Source: JBEIFW01 sp044370695 (GTDB lineage Bacteria; Actinomycetota; Acidimicrobiia; Acidimicrobiales; Ilumatobacteraceae). Taken from it: DNA of 7,542 nt. Under the pieces are notes generated by a model. The model had not been told where the DNA came from. It was given only the letters and a program-made list of their open reading frames with translations, and searched no databases. The stretch is from assembly GCA_044370695.1 (NCBI GenBank), contig JBILVB010000176.1:1-7542 (forward strand), written 5' to 3'. Below, piece after piece: positions 6,377-7,542 of this stretch (positions are counted from its first letter, which is position 1; the number at the start of each line of letters is the position of its first letter). The translations under genes were made by a program, and so were the position numbers.

Positions 6377-7542
6377 GCGGCGGACGCGCCGGCACCGGGC
6401 CGCTCGCCGGGATCACGGTGGTGGAGGTCGCCGACATCATCACCGGGCCGCTGTGCGGGGTACTGCTGGCCGAGATGGGCGCCGAGGTCATCAAGGTGGA
6501 GACCTACGGCAGCTCGATGTACCGCCGGCACGCCATCTACCGCGACGGCATCCCGCCGCTGTTCTACAACACGAATCGCGGCAAGAAGTCGGTGTGCATC
6601 GACGCCAAGACGCCCGAGGGTCGTGCCGTGCTCGGTGACCTCGTCGCGGGGGCCGACGTGCTCCTCACGAACCTGCGACCGGGCAAGCCCGACGGCATCG
6701 GCTTGTCGTACGAGTCGGTGCGGGCCCGCAACCCGCGGGTCGTCTACACGCACATCACCGGCTTCGGCGACGACGGGCCGTACGCGTCGTTGCCCACGTG
6801 GGATTTCGTGATCCAAGGGGTGCTCGGGATGGTCGACTACCAGACCGACCCGGTGGCGGGGACGATGGACGTGAACCGGCAGGTGATCGTCGACAAGTCG
6901 ACGGCGTACACCGCCTGCCAGGCGGTGCTCGGTGCGCTGTTCGCCCGGGAGCGCACCGGCGAGGGCCAGTTCGTTCAGGTGACGATGGCCGAGGCGGGCC
7001 TGGCGTTCTTCTGGTGCGACGCACTGTCGGCCAAGCACACCCTGCCCGAGCGGACCCTCCCGTTCGACGTGAAGGACGCCTACCGGGTGTACGCCACCGC
7101 CGACGGCCACGTGGTGACGATGCCGACGGTGACCCCGTTCGAGCGGGTGGCGTTGGCGCTGGACCGGCCGGAGTGGTTGGTCGACGAGCGGTTCACCGAC
7201 CCGGCGACGTTCCTGGAGCACATGACCGAGGCGTTGGCGTTGTACGCCACCGCGTTCGCATCGTTCACCACCGACGAGGTGATGGCCCGCTTCGCCGAGC
7301 ACGACGTGCCGCTCGGCCGGGTGAACACCCGGGACGAGATGCTGCGGGATCCGCAGATCGTGCACATGGGGGCCGTGATCGAACGCGACCACGTCGCCCC
7401 GGTGGGCCCGGCCCTTCAGCCGGTGCCACCGTGGCGGTTCGCAGCGACACCGGCGGAGCCGACCGACCGCATCGCGCTGCTCGGTCAGGACACCCGGTCG
7501 GTGCTGGCCGAACGCCTCGGCCTCGACGACGCCGAACTCGAC
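6373..7542 (+). CDS. Family III (CaiB/BaiF) CoA-transferase (3'-truncated by window edge)
   Basis: Family III CoA-transferases move CoA between carboxylic acids through an aspartyl-CoA anhydride, in the cytoplasm; members include formyl-CoA:oxalate, carnitine and bile-acid CoA-transferases. The frame is open for 390 residues to the window end with no stop. GPLAGITVVEVADIITGP (9-26) and LLAEMGAEVIKVET (31-44) form the characteristic N-terminal Rossmann start. NTNRGKKSVCID (66-77) and GADVLLTNLRPG (93-104) follow, then GFGDDGPYASLPTWDFVIQG (130-149), where D144 matches the catalytic Asp (D169 of formyl-CoA transferase). ARERTGEGQFVQVTMAEAGL (191-210) is also typical. The last visible residues, LAERLGLDDAEL, resemble the C-terminal end of the family, so probably only 10-20 residues are missing. 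The chosen start is GTG 6373 (overlap GTGA); the first in-frame ATG (6475) would remove conserved residues, and GTG 6358 is an alternative. Its substrate is unknown; the linked esterase suggests an acid released from an ester. Confidence 0.93.
   Translation, partial: MSGGRAGTGPLAGITVVEVADIITGPLCGVLLAEMGAEVIKVETYGSSMYRRHAIYRDGIPPLFYNTNRGKKSVCIDAKTPEGRAVLGDLVAGADVLLTNLRPGKPDGIGLSYESVRARNPRVVYTHITGFGDDGPYASLPTWDFVIQGVLGMVDYQTDPVAGTMDVNRQVIVDKSTAYTACQAVLGALFARERTGEGQFVQVTMAEAGLAFFWCDALSAKHTLPERTLPFDVKDAYRVYATADGHVVTMPTVTPFERVALALDRPEWLVDERFTDPATFLEHMTEALALYATAFASFTTDEVMARFAEHDVPLGRVNTRDEMLRDPQIVHMGAVIERDHVAPVGPALQPVPPWRFAATPAEPTDRIALLGQDTRSVLAERLGLDDAELD

Noticed and set aside
1..7542. A new defence, mobile or other undescribed multi-gene system
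   Set aside because: All seven genes belong to known families; there are no transposase, integrase, toxin-antitoxin, CRISPR or tRNA signals and no compositional break.

Overview
The window is about 70% G+C and almost fully coding, with all seven genes on the + strand. The base composition, the strong G/C bias at third codon positions and the tsaE-tsaB-rimI-tsaD gene order point to a chromosomal segment of a high-GC actinobacterium. The protein sequences feel closest to Acidimicrobiia, but that is an impression I could not test by search.

Region 1 (1-2696) is the t6A tRNA-modification cluster. It holds the 3' part of tsaE, then tsaB, a RimI-type N-acetyltransferase and tsaD. The genes overlap or lie within 10 nt of each other and are surely one transcription unit. 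TsaB, TsaD and TsaE act together to transfer threonylcarbamoyl from threonylcarbamoyl-AMP (made by TsaC/Sua5, not in this window) to A37 of ANN-decoding tRNAs. RimI is a frequent passenger in this cluster and acetylates protein N-termini.

Region 2 (2697-4860) starts with a 46-nt gap that is mostly a perfect 10-bp hairpin, whose 3' arm holds the likely Shine-Dalgarno of the next gene. The gene is a 705-aa polytopic membrane glycosyltransferase of the GT39/PMT (YkcB-like) group, with a Pro/Gly/Ala-rich repeat loop and a second Gly-rich linker in the extracytoplasmic C-terminal part.

Region 3 (4861-7542) holds a type-B carboxylesterase followed, with a 4-nt stop/start overlap, by a family III (CaiB/BaiF) CoA-transferase that runs off the right edge without a stop. 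The coupling suggests a small catabolic unit (ester hydrolysis, then CoA activation of the acid), but the substrate cannot be read from sequence.

I found no mobile element, CRISPR array, RNA gene or recognisable novel system. No stretch over 300 bases lacks a gene. The items most worth a second look are the SD-containing hairpin after tsaD, a 20-bp perfect palindrome inside the esterase gene, and the esterase/CoA-transferase coupling.
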